Assembly (NCBI RefSeq): GCF_023111095.1
Contig: NZ_JALGYW010000006.1
Span: forward strand, 1-64,000
From: Maribellus sp. YY47
GTDB taxonomy: Bacteria > Bacteroidota > Bacteroidia > Bacteroidales > Prolixibacteraceae
Length of the DNA stretch: 64,000 bases
Reading direction: 5' to 3'
In this document: positions 8,576-17,688 of the stretch, piece by piece
Position numbering within the stretch: the stretch's first letter is position 1
Layout: every line of letters begins with the position of its first letter
Program-made: the position numbers and the translations under genes
Notes under the pieces: model-generated
Databases searched by the model: none
What the model was told of the DNA's origin: nothing
The model's input: the letters and a program-made list of their open reading frames with translations, nothing else

Positions 8576-8992
8576 ATGGGACAAGCTTATTCTTATCAGT
8601 GCGATCACTGCGGCTACGAAGAGAATTTTAAACAGGGGCACGGTTTTTTAGTGCACTCCCAACCGCTGCGCGACTACCTGAAACAACCCATGCAGATATT
8701 TCACTATAAAACGCACCGTTTACTGCAAAAACTGGCGTCGGAGACCCGACCTTTATTTCTAAAAGCCGGATTTCAGATTTACAAATGTCCGCGCTGTAAA
8801 ACGCTGCACGATAAAATTGAAGTAACGGTTTACGATGAAGAAAATGTGGTGCACAAAACAGAATTCAGGTGTTCCCAGTGTAAATCGCGGCTAAAGCTGA
8901 CCAATATTCACCGGCTTAAAAAGGCAATTTGTCCGAAATGTCGTCGCCGCACGTTTCACCGCAATCATACCTATCTGGCTTTGTGGGATTAA
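8576..8992 (+). CDS. Zinc-ribbon protein, function unknown
   Basis: 138 residues with four CxxC knuckles (CDHC near 9, CPRC, CSQC and CPKC), enough for two zinc ribbons. The rest is basic and rich in His and Lys, suggesting nucleic-acid or protein contacts. There is no signal peptide. It is divergent from the peroxiredoxin gene and convergent with the following reverse-strand gene, whose stop it overlaps by 4 bp. I do not recognise a named family. Confidence 0.75.
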   Translation: MGQAYSYQCDHCGYEENFKQGHGFLVHSQPLRDYLKQPMQIFHYKTHRLLQKLASETRPLFLKAGFQIYKCPRCKTLHDKIEVTVYDEENVVHKTEFRCSQCKSRLKLTNIHRLKKAICPKCRRRTFHRNHTYLALWD

Positions 8993-9729
8993 TTTGTCGT
9001 TTTGCTGATGCATTCGTCGTACAGTTCCCTGAACTTTTGATTATCCGGATAATGCATGCTAAGCGATTTAAAATGAAAGGCTCCCTTGTCAAACTGTTTT
9101 TCGTAACTCAGGTAAATTTTTCCTAAAAAGTAAGCAGAAAGGGTAGATGTAATTGTGGCCGACGAACTGGAAAGTTTTTCCAGTTCGGTAAGTGCTGCCA
9201 GCATGTTTTCGTCTTTGTCGTTACTGAAAAATGGTTTTAAATAGTTGTCGAAATATAGAATCAAGGCGCTGTACAAGTCAAATAATTCGCGTTGATCTGA
9301 ATGGAGTGCCGAGGCATGATCCTTTAACTCGAAGAAAAGCGTTAATGTTTTCTTCCGGGTAGAAATGGCATTGAAAATTTTAAAGCGCTTCAGCTCATAA
9401 CGTAGCTGATACGAAAGCGTGATTAAACGAATGGCTTTTTGATGAAAGGTTTCAGCCGCTTCAATGTTGTATTTGTTCAGCGTTTGTTCAAAGGCAGAGT
9501 AGTTGGGTTGGTTGGTGCCGGTAACATTTTTCCAATAACTCAAATCAATTTCGAGAACGGCCCGGTAATAGTCGTCGATTGTGTTATTTTGAGCAAGCAG
9601 AACCGACGCCGAGTCGTAATGTTGGTTATAAATGAGGTTGAAAATATGATTCGTTGGTTCATGCTGAGCGCTTGTCTTCAGCTGAACGAAAATCAAAAGC
9701 AACAATACAGGAAGTAAACTCTTGGTCAT
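8989..9729 (-). CDS. Exported helical protein, function unknown
   Basis: 246 residues with a Sec signal peptide (LLPVLLLLIFVQLKTSAQ). The mature protein is predominantly alpha-helical, and its C-terminal part (LGKIYLSYEKQFDKGAFHFKSLSMHYPDNQKF) looks like a tetratricopeptide-like hairpin. It lies 3 bp after the ElaA-type acetyltransferase gene, so the two are almost certainly cotranscribed. No catalytic motif was seen. Confidence 0.7.
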   Translation of the reverse strand: MTKSLLPVLLLLIFVQLKTSAQHEPTNHIFNLIYNQHYDSASVLLAQNNTIDDYYRAVLEIDLSYWKNVTGTNQPNYSAFEQTLNKYNIEAAETFHQKAIRLITLSYQLRYELKRFKIFNAISTRKKTLTLFFELKDHASALHSDQRELFDLYSALILYFDNYLKPFFSNDKDENMLAALTELEKLSSSSATITSTLSAYFLGKIYLSYEKQFDKGAFHFKSLSMHYPDNQKFRELYDECISKTTN

Positions 9730-9732
9730 GTA

Positions 9733-10185
9733 TCACTGTTTTTTGTATTCCAGCAACATCCCGAAATGAGGGATTCCGTCCTCCAGGTATTCTTCGGTGA
9801 TGACGACAAAACCAAGATCTTCATAAAATTTCTGCAGGTACTTTTGGGCGCTGATTTTGATTTTATCGGCCTTCCATTCTTTTAAAATGTAAGCTTTGGC
9901 TTCCTCCATCATCTCAATACCTATTCCTGTTCCGCGCTCCGACTCTTTCACAACAACCCGCCCGATGGAACAATCGTTAAAACGCGAACCCGGTTTTAGA
10001 AGCCGTGAACAAGCAACCATAATGCCGTCTTTACGCAGAAACTGGTGAATCGCTTCTTTGTCGTGACTGTCCAGATCGTTGTACACACAGTTTTGCTCCA
10101 CTACAAAAACTTCGGAACGAAGCTGTAGTAAGTCGTAAAGCTCGTCGGTGGTCAGCTCGGAGAAATGTTTGAATTCGAATTTCAT
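9733..10185 (-). CDS. elaA: ElaA-family GNAT acetyltransferase
   Basis: 150 residues. It closely follows the ElaA pattern: DLLQLRSEVFVVEQNC near the N-terminus, the acetyl-CoA loop region GRVVVKESERGTGIGIEMM (canonical R/Q-x-x-G-x-G/A region) and the C-terminal FYEDLGFVVITEEYLEDGIPH. GNAT enzymes transfer acetyl from acetyl-CoA to an amine; the substrate of ElaA is not established. It is cytosolic and the first gene of a two-gene unit. Confidence 0.9.
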   Translation of the reverse strand: MKFEFKHFSELTTDELYDLLQLRSEVFVVEQNCVYNDLDSHDKEAIHQFLRKDGIMVACSRLLKPGSRFNDCSIGRVVVKESERGTGIGIEMMEEAKAYILKEWKADKIKISAQKYLQKFYEDLGFVVITEEYLEDGIPHFGMLLEYKKQ

Positions 10186-10216
10186 GAATAAACTTTTTTA
10201 GGACTGTGTTGCAAAT

Positions 10217-11575
10217 TTAAACGAATAAACTTGCAAGCAAGGTAAAAGCCAACCCGCATAATGCAATAATCGTTTCCATCACGGTCCACGATTGTAAAGT
10301 TTGTTTTTCGTTCATCCCGAAATATTTGCCGACCAGCCAGAATCCGCTGTCGTTGACATGCGACAACAAGGTAGCGCCAGAAGCAATGGACAAAACCACC
10401 AACGCTCTTTGAGGATCATTCAATCCCAATTCGTTAATTACGGGTGCAATAATTCCTGCGGCTGTGATCATCGCCACGGTAGCAGAACCCTGTGTTACCC
10501 GAACAATGGCTGCAAGAATCCAGGCCAATGCGATAGGTGGCAAGGCAGAATTTGCCATCGATTCTGCCATCATTTTACCGATTCCTGAGTCCACCAGTAT
10601 TTGTTTGAGAACTCCTCCTGCTCCGGTTATTAAAATGATAATTCCTGCCGGGCCAAGCGCTTTGGTGCTCAGATCGAGTATGGTCTGTTTGGGCATTCCT
10701 CGTTTCACGCATAAAACATAAATCGCAATTAAAGTGGCAATGATCAAAGCAGTAAACGGGTGGCCGATAAATTCAACACCATCGGTCAGCATCGATTTTT
10801 GGATCACTCCTTTTTCAACAAGAAGTGAGGTTAAGGTATTCAGTAAAATTAATACGAGTGGTATTGAAATGATCAGGGCAACAACACGAAACGAAGGCAG
10901 ATCTTTGTCTTTTTTTGTTTCGTCGAAGGAATTTAAGAATTCAGCAGGTGGCAAAATGTGAATTTTCTTTGAAATGTATTTTCCCCAGAAAGGCCCGGCG
11001 ATAACAGCCGTTGGAAATCCCAGGATAACGCCAAAAAATATCACCCAGCCCAACTGGGCATTCAGAATATCGGAAACAGCTACCGGACCGGGAGTCGGAG
11101 GAATGAAGCTGTGAGTAACCGCAAGCCCGGCTAAAAGCGGGATTCCATAGTAAAGCAGCGACTTGCCGGTGTCTTTGGATAAAGCATAGATAATAGGAAC
11201 CAGGATGATAAAACCCACATCGAGAAAAACAGGAATGGCAACGATAAAACCGGTGATCACCATTGCCCAGGTTGCCTTTTCTTTACCGAACTTTTTCACC
11301 AGCGAATGGGCGAGCGATAAAGCTCCTCCCGAACTTTCAAGCATTTGGCCGAAAATGGCGCCCAGTCCAACCACTGTGGCTACAAAACCCAGTGTGCTAC
11401 CCATTCCGCCCTGAATGCTCTGAAGGATATTTTTCACTGGCATTCCGGTCAGAACTCCAACATAGATCGAGATGATTAGCAGGGTGATAAAAGCGCTTAT
11501 TTTTAATTTGAGCACCATGAAAAGCAAGAGTGCAACTGCCGAGGTGACCAAAAAAAAGATAAAAAATGTCGACAT
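10217..11575 (-). CDS. GntP-family gluconate:H+ symporter
   Basis: 452 residues, the usual length for GntP permeases, with about 12-14 membrane helices throughout. Family signatures include PIIYALSKDTGKSLLYYGIPLL, HSFIPPTPGPVAVSD and the C-terminal QGSATVAMITAAG and LSHVNDSGFW segments. It is expected to import gluconate or a related aldonate with protons. It is the last gene of a three-gene reverse-strand cluster with a Gfo/Idh/MocA oxidoreductase and a zinc-type alcohol dehydrogenase, so it probably supplies their substrate. Confidence 0.93.
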   Translation of the reverse strand: MSTFFIFFLVTSAVALLLFMVLKLKISAFITLLIISIYVGVLTGMPVKNILQSIQGGMGSTLGFVATVVGLGAIFGQMLESSGGALSLAHSLVKKFGKEKATWAMVITGFIVAIPVFLDVGFIILVPIIYALSKDTGKSLLYYGIPLLAGLAVTHSFIPPTPGPVAVSDILNAQLGWVIFFGVILGFPTAVIAGPFWGKYISKKIHILPPAEFLNSFDETKKDKDLPSFRVVALIISIPLVLILLNTLTSLLVEKGVIQKSMLTDGVEFIGHPFTALIIATLIAIYVLCVKRGMPKQTILDLSTKALGPAGIIILITGAGGVLKQILVDSGIGKMMAESMANSALPPIALAWILAAIVRVTQGSATVAMITAAGIIAPVINELGLNDPQRALVVLSIASGATLLSHVNDSGFWLVGKYFGMNEKQTLQSWTVMETIIALCGLAFTLLASLFV

Positions 11576-11605
11576 CGTTTTTAGGTTTAGTTTGCTTAAA
11601 ATTAG

Positions 11606-12733
11606 TTAGATCAGCCGGCCGTCCATATCTTTTCGTTCTTTTTCAGACTGAAGTGGAAATTTTACCGGCTGATTATCACGTGTTGAGCGGTAAATAGCCG
11701 TAAACAACTCAACTGTTTTTCGTCCTTCTTCACCGGTTACCAATGGTTCGGTGTTCTTGCTTAATGCCGTCAAAAAATCTTCAATTTGTTTTTGCATGTA
11801 ATAAACCATTGGATCGACAGATTGGAAAAATGCAGCGTCTTCTTCTTTCCATTGATTTAGGAGTTGTTCTTCGCCGGGAACAGTCCAGATATCGTTTGCC
11901 GGAGGTTCCAGTATTCCCGACATGCCCGCAATAAACATGGCCCCGCCATCGGTTTGAACACCCACCGAAGCACCATTGTCGCCATGAATGTGTACTTTCC
12001 CGTAAATTCCGGGTTTGGTTGAATTGCTAACGATAATGTTGCCAATTCCGCCATTTTTGAATTTTATAATCGCCAGTGCCGTATCTTCCACTTCGATATA
12101 CGGGTGATTCAGGTTTTTCCAGATGCCATAAACTTCATCGATTTCGCCCATGTACCAGAGCAGGATATCCAGCTGATGCGGCGCCTGGTTCACCAGAACA
12201 CCGCCACCTTCCATCTTCCAGGTTCCGCGCCAGGCATCTGCATCGTAGTAAGCTTTGTCGCGCCAGCCGAGAATATTTACGGTTCCAAAAACCGGTTTAC
12301 CGATTTTGCCGTCTTCAATCGCATTTTTAATTCTTTTAACCGGTTCGTACCAACGCCGCTGACTAATAACTCCGAGTTTAACACCGTGCTTTTTACAAAC
12401 ACTTATTATTTCATCGGAATCGGCAAGTGTTGAGGCCAGCGGTTTTTCAACCAAAACGTTTGCTCCGGCTTTGGCAGCTTCCAGCGTTGGCCCGAGGTGA
12501 AAAGGATGAGGCGTACAAACAATAGCCAGATCAATTTTCTTATCAGAAATGAGTTTTGAAATATCGGTAAATGCTTCCACGTTGTATTCTGAAGCAAAGT
12601 TTTTCGCCGTTTCAAGTGTTCGGCTCCAAACACCTGAAAGTTGGGCATTGGGCAGATTCTGAACGGCTTTCGCATGAAGATGAGCTACTTTTCCGCAACC
12701 CAGAATGGCAATATGGTATAGTTCTTTTTTCAA
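11606..12733 (-). CDS. Gfo/Idh/MocA-family oxidoreductase (cytosolic)
   Basis: 375 residues. The N-terminal Rossmann fold has IAILGCGKVAHLHA. VEKPLA carries the catalytic-region lysine of the EKP motif, followed by the family's second alpha/beta domain (GGGVLVNQAPHQLDILLWYMG). There is no signal peptide, so it acts on a cytosolic sugar, sugar acid or inositol with NAD(P). The frame opens with TTG at 12733; no nearby ATG fits. It is flanked by the dehydrogenase (57 bp upstream) and the GntP permease (30 bp downstream), which suggests a shared sugar-acid pathway. Confidence 0.9.
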   Translation of the reverse strand: MKKELYHIAILGCGKVAHLHAKAVQNLPNAQLSGVWSRTLETAKNFASEYNVEAFTDISKLISDKKIDLAIVCTPHPFHLGPTLEAAKAGANVLVEKPLASTLADSDEIISVCKKHGVKLGVISQRRWYEPVKRIKNAIEDGKIGKPVFGTVNILGWRDKAYYDADAWRGTWKMEGGGVLVNQAPHQLDILLWYMGEIDEVYGIWKNLNHPYIEVEDTALAIIKFKNGGIGNIIVSNSTKPGIYGKVHIHGDNGASVGVQTDGGAMFIAGMSGILEPPANDIWTVPGEEQLLNQWKEEDAAFFQSVDPMVYYMQKQIEDFLTALSKNTEPLVTGEEGRKTVELFTAIYRSTRDNQPVKFPLQSEKERKDMDGRLI

Positions 12734-12790
12734 GTTGATTGAAGTTTTAGGATTTATGTGATTTTGGCATTTTCGAATAGAACGGAAGAA

Positions 12791-13822
12791 CTATGGAACA
12801 AGAATAACTTTCTTTAACCCGGGTTCTTTGTTGTACAACCGTTTAAACCAATCAGCGCCTTCCGAAAGCGGGGCAACAGCCGAAATCATGTCATCCACCT
12901 TAATTTTGCCGGCGGCAATCAGTTGAAGCACGGTTTCGTATTCTCCCCTGATGGCGCAACTTCCCTGTACTTTAATTTCGCGGGTAACGACACTTTGAAG
13001 CGGAAAATCGATGGTGGGCGAGAGGTTTCCAACCAACACCACTTTTCCTCCCTTTCTGACGATTTCGATCGCATTATTAACGGTCGGGCTAATTCCAACG
13101 GCTTCAAAAACATGGTCGACTCCGCGATTATTCGTGCGGGCTAAAACTTCCTTTGTCAATTTATCTTTATTTGAATTCAAAATCACTTCAGCGCCAAATT
13201 TTTTTGCCATTTCCAGTTTCGAATCGTCAATGTCGATAGCAACAAGCGGTGAAGGATTTGAAAGCGCCAAAAGTTGAACGAGGAACAAACCGATCATCCC
13301 GGCGCCAACAACAGCAGCACTATCTCCCAGTTGAATTCCAGACTGATGAATGGCATGCCGCGCAACAGCAGCGGGTTCCACCATGGCTGCCTGTTCAAAA
13401 CTGACATTGTCCGGAAGTTTGTAAAGAATGTGTTCAGGCACCGTTACATATTCAGCAAAAGCTCCATGTTTTTTGTAAGTCCCGGGCGACACGCCAAGTA
13501 CTTGCCGGTTCTCGCTCAAATTATAATGACCGTTCAAAGTGTACCAGTCGTTTAGCGGATAAATCGTTGAATCGAAGGTCACCCTGTCGCCAATATTCCA
13601 GCCTGATACTTCGCTACCAAGAGCCGTGATAATCCCCGAAGCTTCGTGCCCCATAATAATCGGGGGTATTCTCCTGCCGGTACTGCCATCCATACCATGA
13701 ACATCAGAACCGCAAATTCCGCAGGCTTTTACTTTTACCAGTACTTCATTTTTTGCAGGAACAGGTTCAGCAACATCTTTGTAAACCAACTCATTGTAGT
13801 TTTCCAGTATCAGTGCTTTCAT
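12791..13822 (-). CDS. Zinc-dependent polyol/sugar dehydrogenase (MDR family)
   Basis: 343 residues. The catalytic domain carries CGICGSDVHGMDG and GHEASGIITALGSEV, with the zinc-ligand Cys, His and Glu of medium-chain dehydrogenases. The nucleotide-binding motif GAGMIGLFLVQLL follows. The usual four-cysteine structural zinc lobe of many family members is missing in the 95-130 region. It is closest in style to sorbitol, galactitol-phosphate or threonine dehydrogenases; the substrate cannot be told. It is the first gene of the cluster with the Gfo/Idh/MocA enzyme and GntP permease. Confidence 0.9.
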   Translation of the reverse strand: MKALILENYNELVYKDVAEPVPAKNEVLVKVKACGICGSDVHGMDGSTGRRIPPIIMGHEASGIITALGSEVSGWNIGDRVTFDSTIYPLNDWYTLNGHYNLSENRQVLGVSPGTYKKHGAFAEYVTVPEHILYKLPDNVSFEQAAMVEPAAVARHAIHQSGIQLGDSAAVVGAGMIGLFLVQLLALSNPSPLVAIDIDDSKLEMAKKFGAEVILNSNKDKLTKEVLARTNNRGVDHVFEAVGISPTVNNAIEIVRKGGKVVLVGNLSPTIDFPLQSVVTREIKVQGSCAIRGEYETVLQLIAAGKIKVDDMISAVAPLSEGADWFKRLYNKEPGLKKVILVP

Positions 13823-14165
13823 AGTTTAGGTTTGATAATTGGAATTAAATATAGATATATGAAAGGACGTTAACAAGTGGATCAACGAACTCTTTTGTTT
13901 GGGGAGCTGTCCGGACTGTTGTACCTTTTGTTTCATTTTCAGAGATTTTAGGATGGATAGAGTGAATGATTGAAGGGGAGCAGGCATTTTAGTGCGTTCT
14001 GGTTGTGTTTCAAAAGATTTTAGTTCAGAAAATATGTGTCAGATGTTAGCCGGTAAGCGTATACGGTAATAATTTCCATTTTTGTCGCGGAAATAGTACT
14101 TTTCGCGGTGGATGTGGCTATTGAATTTGTAGACATCAGATACAAAACTTTTGCAAGTAAGAACT
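13823..14165. other. Divergent intergenic region
   Basis: 343 bp between the reverse-strand sugar cluster and the forward corrinoid-protein gene. It must hold both promoters. I checked for a cobalamin riboswitch because of the corrinoid genes and did not see the conserved B12-box core. A near-palindrome CTGTCCGGACTG (one mismatched pair) lies around 13908-13919. Confidence 0.4.
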
Positions 14166-14834
14166 ATGAAAGAGATTCTTCAGAAAATTTCGGAGTGCAT
14201 TGAAATGGGAAAGATCAATCGGGAAGCGCCTTTCCCGGTGGAAATGAAGGGACAAGACGGAGTTGACGAGCTTACACAGCAGGCACTGATGGAAGGGATA
14301 AGTACACAGGAAATTCTGAGCCAGGCACTGATGCCCGGCATGGAGAATGTTGGGATAAAGTTTCGCGAAAACAAGGTTTTTGTTCCCCAGGTGTTGATGT
14401 CGGCCAAAGCGATGAGTAAAGCGCTTGTTCATCTCAAACCCTATTTTTTATCGGGACAAGTCACCCAAAAAGGAACCTTTATAATCGGCACGGTGGAAGG
14501 CGATTTTCACGATATCGGCAAGAGCCTGGTTTCGATGATGGTGGAAGGAAACGGTTGGGAGGTTATTGACCTGGGGACGAACGTGAAAGCAGAAACGTTT
14601 ATCGAGGCGTTAAAGAAACATCAGAATGCAATTCTCGGGCTTTCGGCGCTGTTAACCACGACCATGATGAGTATGGAGAGAATTACAAAGGCGATCAGAG
14701 CCGAGATTCCGGATGCTATTATTGTAGTGGGCGGTGCGCCGGTGAACCAGGACTTTTGTGACAGAATCGGAGCAAACGCTTATGCTGCCGATCCGCAGGG
14801 ACTGGTGGAATACCTGAATTCGGTAGTACGCTGA
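14166..14834 (+). CDS. Corrinoid-binding methyltransferase shuttle protein
   Basis: 222 residues, a stand-alone corrinoid protein of the MtbC/MtmC/MetH-B12 type. A helical cap (residues 1-90, with MPGMENVGIKFRENKVFVPQVL) precedes a Rossmann B12 domain. Its GDFHDIGKS contains the D-x-H-x-x-G motif; histidine 115 would ligate cobalt. Later GLSALLTTTM and VVGGAPVN match the cobalamin tail-binding loops. An in-frame TTG lies five codons upstream, but I choose the ATG at 14166. It ends 4 bp before the homocysteine methyltransferase gene, so the two very likely exchange the methyl group. No substrate-specific methyltransferase is adjacent. Confidence 0.92.
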   Translation: MKEILQKISECIEMGKINREAPFPVEMKGQDGVDELTQQALMEGISTQEILSQALMPGMENVGIKFRENKVFVPQVLMSAKAMSKALVHLKPYFLSGQVTQKGTFIIGTVEGDFHDIGKSLVSMMVEGNGWEVIDLGTNVKAETFIEALKKHQNAILGLSALLTTTMMSMERITKAIRAEIPDAIIVVGGAPVNQDFCDRIGANAYAADPQGLVEYLNSVVR

Positions 14835-14838
14835 GAAA

Positions 14839-15729
14839 ATGGGCAAAATCGTTGAGCAAATAAAGCAAGGGAAAATTTTGGTGTCGGATGGCGCCTGGGG
14901 AACCTTTCTTCAGCAAAAAGGATTAAAGCCCGGTGAATGTCCGGAAGAGTGGAACCTCTCTCATCCCTGTGATGTGACCGACATTGCGGCGAGTTATATC
15001 AGTGCGGGAGCCGATATGGTAAAAACCAACAGTTTTGGGGGCAATCGTTTCAGACTCGAGAAGTATGGGTTAGGCCATAAGGTTTTTCAACTGAATAAGC
15101 GCGCTGCCGAATTAAGTCGTAAAGCGGCCGGCGATAAGTTCGTGCTCGGATCAGTTGGGCCAACCGGGAAAATACTCATAACCGGTGACGTGAGTGAAGA
15201 GGAGCTATATGAAGCTTTCAAAGAACAGGTGTTGGGCCTGGAAGCGGGTGGCGCCGATGCGATTTTGATTGAAACCATGACCGATCTCGACGAAGCACAA
15301 ATTGCGATCAGGGCGGCAAGGGAAAATACACGGTGTGAAGTTTTTTGTACGATGACGTTCGGGAAAACGGCAACCGGGGAATTTCGCTCAATAATGGGTG
15401 TAAGCCCTGAAGAAATGGTTAACCCATTGATTGAAGCCGGTGCCGATATGATAGGCGCCAACTGTGGTAACGGAATGTTCAGTATGATCGGAATTGTTGA
15501 GGAAATCAGAAAAGCAAATCCCGATATTCCGGTGTTGCTAAATCCCAGTGCGGGGATTCCTGTTTACCGGGACGGTGAAACATTTTTCCCGGAAACTCCC
15601 GAAGAAATGGCCAGGCTGGTACCGGAGTTACTAAGGGTCGGTGCGAATGTTATCGGCGGTTGTTGCGGAACAACGCCTGAACATATTTGGATGTTGGGGG
15701 AAGAGAGGTTAAAAAATAATTTGGTGTAA
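14839..15729 (+). CDS. Homocysteine S-methyltransferase domain protein (MetH N-terminal-like)
   Basis: 296 residues matching the first domain of methionine synthase. It has SDGAWGTFLQQ near the start, MVKTNSFGGNR at 60-70 and zinc ligands C209 (ANCG) plus C275 and C276 (GGCCGTTPEH). The family transfers methyl from a methylcorrinoid to homocysteine or a related thiol. Folate, B12 and reactivation domains are absent. The B12 protein is encoded separately 4 bp upstream, so this looks like a split corrinoid methyltransferase whose methyl donor is unknown. Confidence 0.92.
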   Translation: MGKIVEQIKQGKILVSDGAWGTFLQQKGLKPGECPEEWNLSHPCDVTDIAASYISAGADMVKTNSFGGNRFRLEKYGLGHKVFQLNKRAAELSRKAAGDKFVLGSVGPTGKILITGDVSEEELYEAFKEQVLGLEAGGADAILIETMTDLDEAQIAIRAARENTRCEVFCTMTFGKTATGEFRSIMGVSPEEMVNPLIEAGADMIGANCGNGMFSMIGIVEEIRKANPDIPVLLNPSAGIPVYRDGETFFPETPEEMARLVPELLRVGANVIGGCCGTTPEHIWMLGEERLKNNLV

Positions 15730-15742
15730 TTCTCTATGCTCT

Positions 15743-15772
15743 CTGTGGTAAATAAAAGAAAATTAACCACAG
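15743..15772. other. Small inverted repeat before the CobW gene
   Basis: CTGTGGT and ACCACAG (7-bp arms, 16-nt A-rich loop) lie between the methyltransferase and CobW genes. There is no T-tract, so it is not an obvious terminator; it could be an operator or mRNA hairpin. Confidence 0.35.
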
Positions 15773-15812
15773 AATTATCAGAGAACTCATGTAGAAACAC
15801 AGCGGTAAAAAG

Positions 15813-16718
15813 ATGAATAAAATTCCACTTCATATTGTTTCGGGCTTTTTGGGAAGCGGAAAAACCACCTTTCTGAAACGGATCATCGAACAAAATGCGT
15901 CGAAATTAAAAATCGGGATCGTTCAGAATGAATTTGCCCCTTCGAATATCGACGGGATGGAGCTGAGAAAATGTGGAGGAAATTTTCAGTTGCTGGAGTT
16001 CAAAAACGGATCGGTGTTTTGCGATTGTCTGCTGGGGGATTTTTCCCGTTCGCTTGAACGTTTTGTTGATGAACATCAACCGGATGTGGTAATTGTGGAA
16101 GCGTCGGGGCTTTCGGATACTACATCGGTGGCGGAAGTGCTTTCTTCGGGACAGCTTGCTGAAAAGGTATTTCTGGCGTCGAACTGCTGTATTGTTGATG
16201 CCGGGAATTTTGGGAAGGTGGGCTTGATGAGGCAGCGCGTGAATCATCAACTTCGGATGGCCGACCTTGTTGTGGTGAATAAAACTGATCTTGCCCGGAA
16301 TGATACAGATAATCTTCTCGAAGAAATCAAAAAGATAAATCCCTTTGCAGAAATTAGATCGACTTCGTTTTGTCAAATCGATTTTCAATGGGGAGTTGGT
16401 ACAATTAGCAAATTTTATCCTGACGAAGTACAGGGAATGCCGCGTCCTGCTGTAAATTCGATGGTTATAAAAACGAAGAAAGAAGTATCTGAGGCAGCCT
16501 TGCTTGCGTTTTTGAACGAATGGGCGCCCAAAGCCTATCGAATAAAAGGCTATGTGAAGATGCCGGGGCAAAAAGTTGCGGCAGTTCAATGCACATTCGA
16601 TAAGGTTTCGGTAACCAAAGTCGACGACGATTTTCTCCCGACGGAACTGGTTGCTTTAAGTGATCAGTTTTCCCTGCGCGATTGGAGCCGGGCCTTTCGG
16701 GAACTCCCCCGAAAATAG
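15813..16718 (+). CDS. CobW/G3E-family GTPase
   Basis: 301 residues. Walker A GFLGSGKTT at about 11-19, VEASGL as Walker B region, and VNKTDL for guanine recognition; a C-terminal CobW domain follows. The usual metal-binding GCxCC is altered to FCDCLL. G3E GTPases deliver metals or help activate metallo- or cobalamin enzymes (CobW, MeaB, UreG, Zur-regulated chaperones). It lies 83 bp after the corrinoid and homocysteine methyltransferase genes, so a role in loading cobalt/corrinoid or zinc onto that pair is a reasonable inference. Confidence 0.9.
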   Translation: MNKIPLHIVSGFLGSGKTTFLKRIIEQNASKLKIGIVQNEFAPSNIDGMELRKCGGNFQLLEFKNGSVFCDCLLGDFSRSLERFVDEHQPDVVIVEASGLSDTTSVAEVLSSGQLAEKVFLASNCCIVDAGNFGKVGLMRQRVNHQLRMADLVVVNKTDLARNDTDNLLEEIKKINPFAEIRSTSFCQIDFQWGVGTISKFYPDEVQGMPRPAVNSMVIKTKKEVSEAALLAFLNEWAPKAYRIKGYVKMPGQKVAAVQCTFDKVSVTKVDDDFLPTELVALSDQFSLRDWSRAFRELPRK

Positions 16719-16905
16719 TGGAGAAAAGCGTTTTCCCTGTGCGGGATTAGCATTCAATTTTCATGAAATCAAGCATTGGTTCTTATGCCTCCGTACAAAA
16801 ACCAGCGGCTTTTGCGCTTGTTTAACCGACTTCCGGCCTCCAATTTAAACCGAAAATTAAATTGTTTGTAGAAACATTTTAAATTAGCTATTTTAGAACG
16901 CCTTT

Positions 16906-16937
16906 TTTGCGGATAAAAAGGTGTTCGTCTACATTTG
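16906..16937 (+). promoter_or_regulatory. Promoter of sdhCAB
   Basis: TTTG at 16906-16909 and TACATTTG at 16930-16937, separated by 20 nt. This matches the Bacteroidota primary-sigma consensus (TTTG, about 19 nt, TAnnTTTG). It lies about 45-50 bp upstream of the sdhC start. Confidence 0.7.
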
Positions 16938-16985
16938 TGTTGCTCTTTTAAAGAGTTATTAAATCAACCAAAATATTAATAGATT

Positions 16986-17675
16986 ATGAGCAAATTTTTA
17001 ACTGCCTCAATTGGAAGAAAGTTCATAATGAGTTTGTCAGGGCTCTTCCTGATGGTATTCATTGCGGTCCATTTGGGGCTCAACCTGTTACTTATTTTTG
17101 ATGACAGTGGTGATCTGTTTAATCAGGGAGCTCATTTTATGGCTACCAACCCACTTATCAAGGTAATGGAACCCATTTTAGGATTGGGATTCATAGTTCA
17201 CATCTTATGGTCGTTCACGTTGGAGTACCAAAACTGGAAAGCACGTCCGGTAAAGTATGCCAAAAAGAACATGAGTGGAGCCAGTTCATGGGCATCGCGC
17301 AACATGCTGGTGCTCGGAGCGCTGGTGCTGGTTTTCCTGATCATCCACATCCTCGACTTTTTTGTGAAGATTAAATTTACCGGCGATCCTTCACTCACTG
17401 AAGTACTCGTTGCCGGGGAGCATATGGAGAATACCTATGCCCTTGTTTCGGGAGCTTTTATGAGCAGTACTGCCCTGTGTGTATTGTACATCCTTGGTGG
17501 TATTTTGTTGGGAGTGCACCTTTCACACGGATTCTGGTCGTCATTCCAGACACTGGGGTTAAACAACAAATACTGGTTAAAAAGATGGCAGATTGTTGGC
17601 CAGATTTATGCCGTAGTAGTTGCCCTTGGTTTTGCGATTATCCCGCTTTATTTCATGTTTGGATTGTACAATTAA
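16986..17675 (+). CDS. sdhC: Succinate dehydrogenase/fumarate reductase cytochrome b subunit
   Basis: 229 residues with about five membrane helices, typical of the single-subunit di-heme type B anchor found with Bacteroidota SdhCAB/FrdCAB. It opens with [27 protein letters not shown], and several intramembrane histidines ([30 protein letters not shown]) are candidates for heme ligation. It anchors the flavoprotein and iron-sulfur subunits and exchanges electrons with quinone. It is the first gene of sdhCAB. Confidence 0.93.
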   Translation: MSKFLTASIGRKFIMSLSGLFLMVFIAVHLGLNLLLIFDDSGDLFNQGAHFMATNPLIKVMEPILGLGFIVHILWSFTLEYQNWKARPVKYAKKNMSGASSWASRNMLVLGALVLVFLIIHILDFFVKIKFTGDPSLTEVLVAGEHMENTYALVSGAFMSSTALCVLYILGGILLGVHLSHGFWSSFQTLGLNNKYWLKRWQIVGQIYAVVVALGFAIIPLYFMFGLYN

Positions 17676-17688
17676 AAAGGAAAGAATT

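Noticed and set aside
13860-14165. Cobalamin riboswitch before the corrinoid genes
   Set aside because: The function of the genes made it likely, but the conserved B12-box core and surrounding stems are not visible in this stretch.
15906-16589. 227-codon reverse frame opposite the CobW gene
   Set aside because: Composition is that of an antisense frame (basic, His/Arg-rich) and the forward GTPase motifs are complete.
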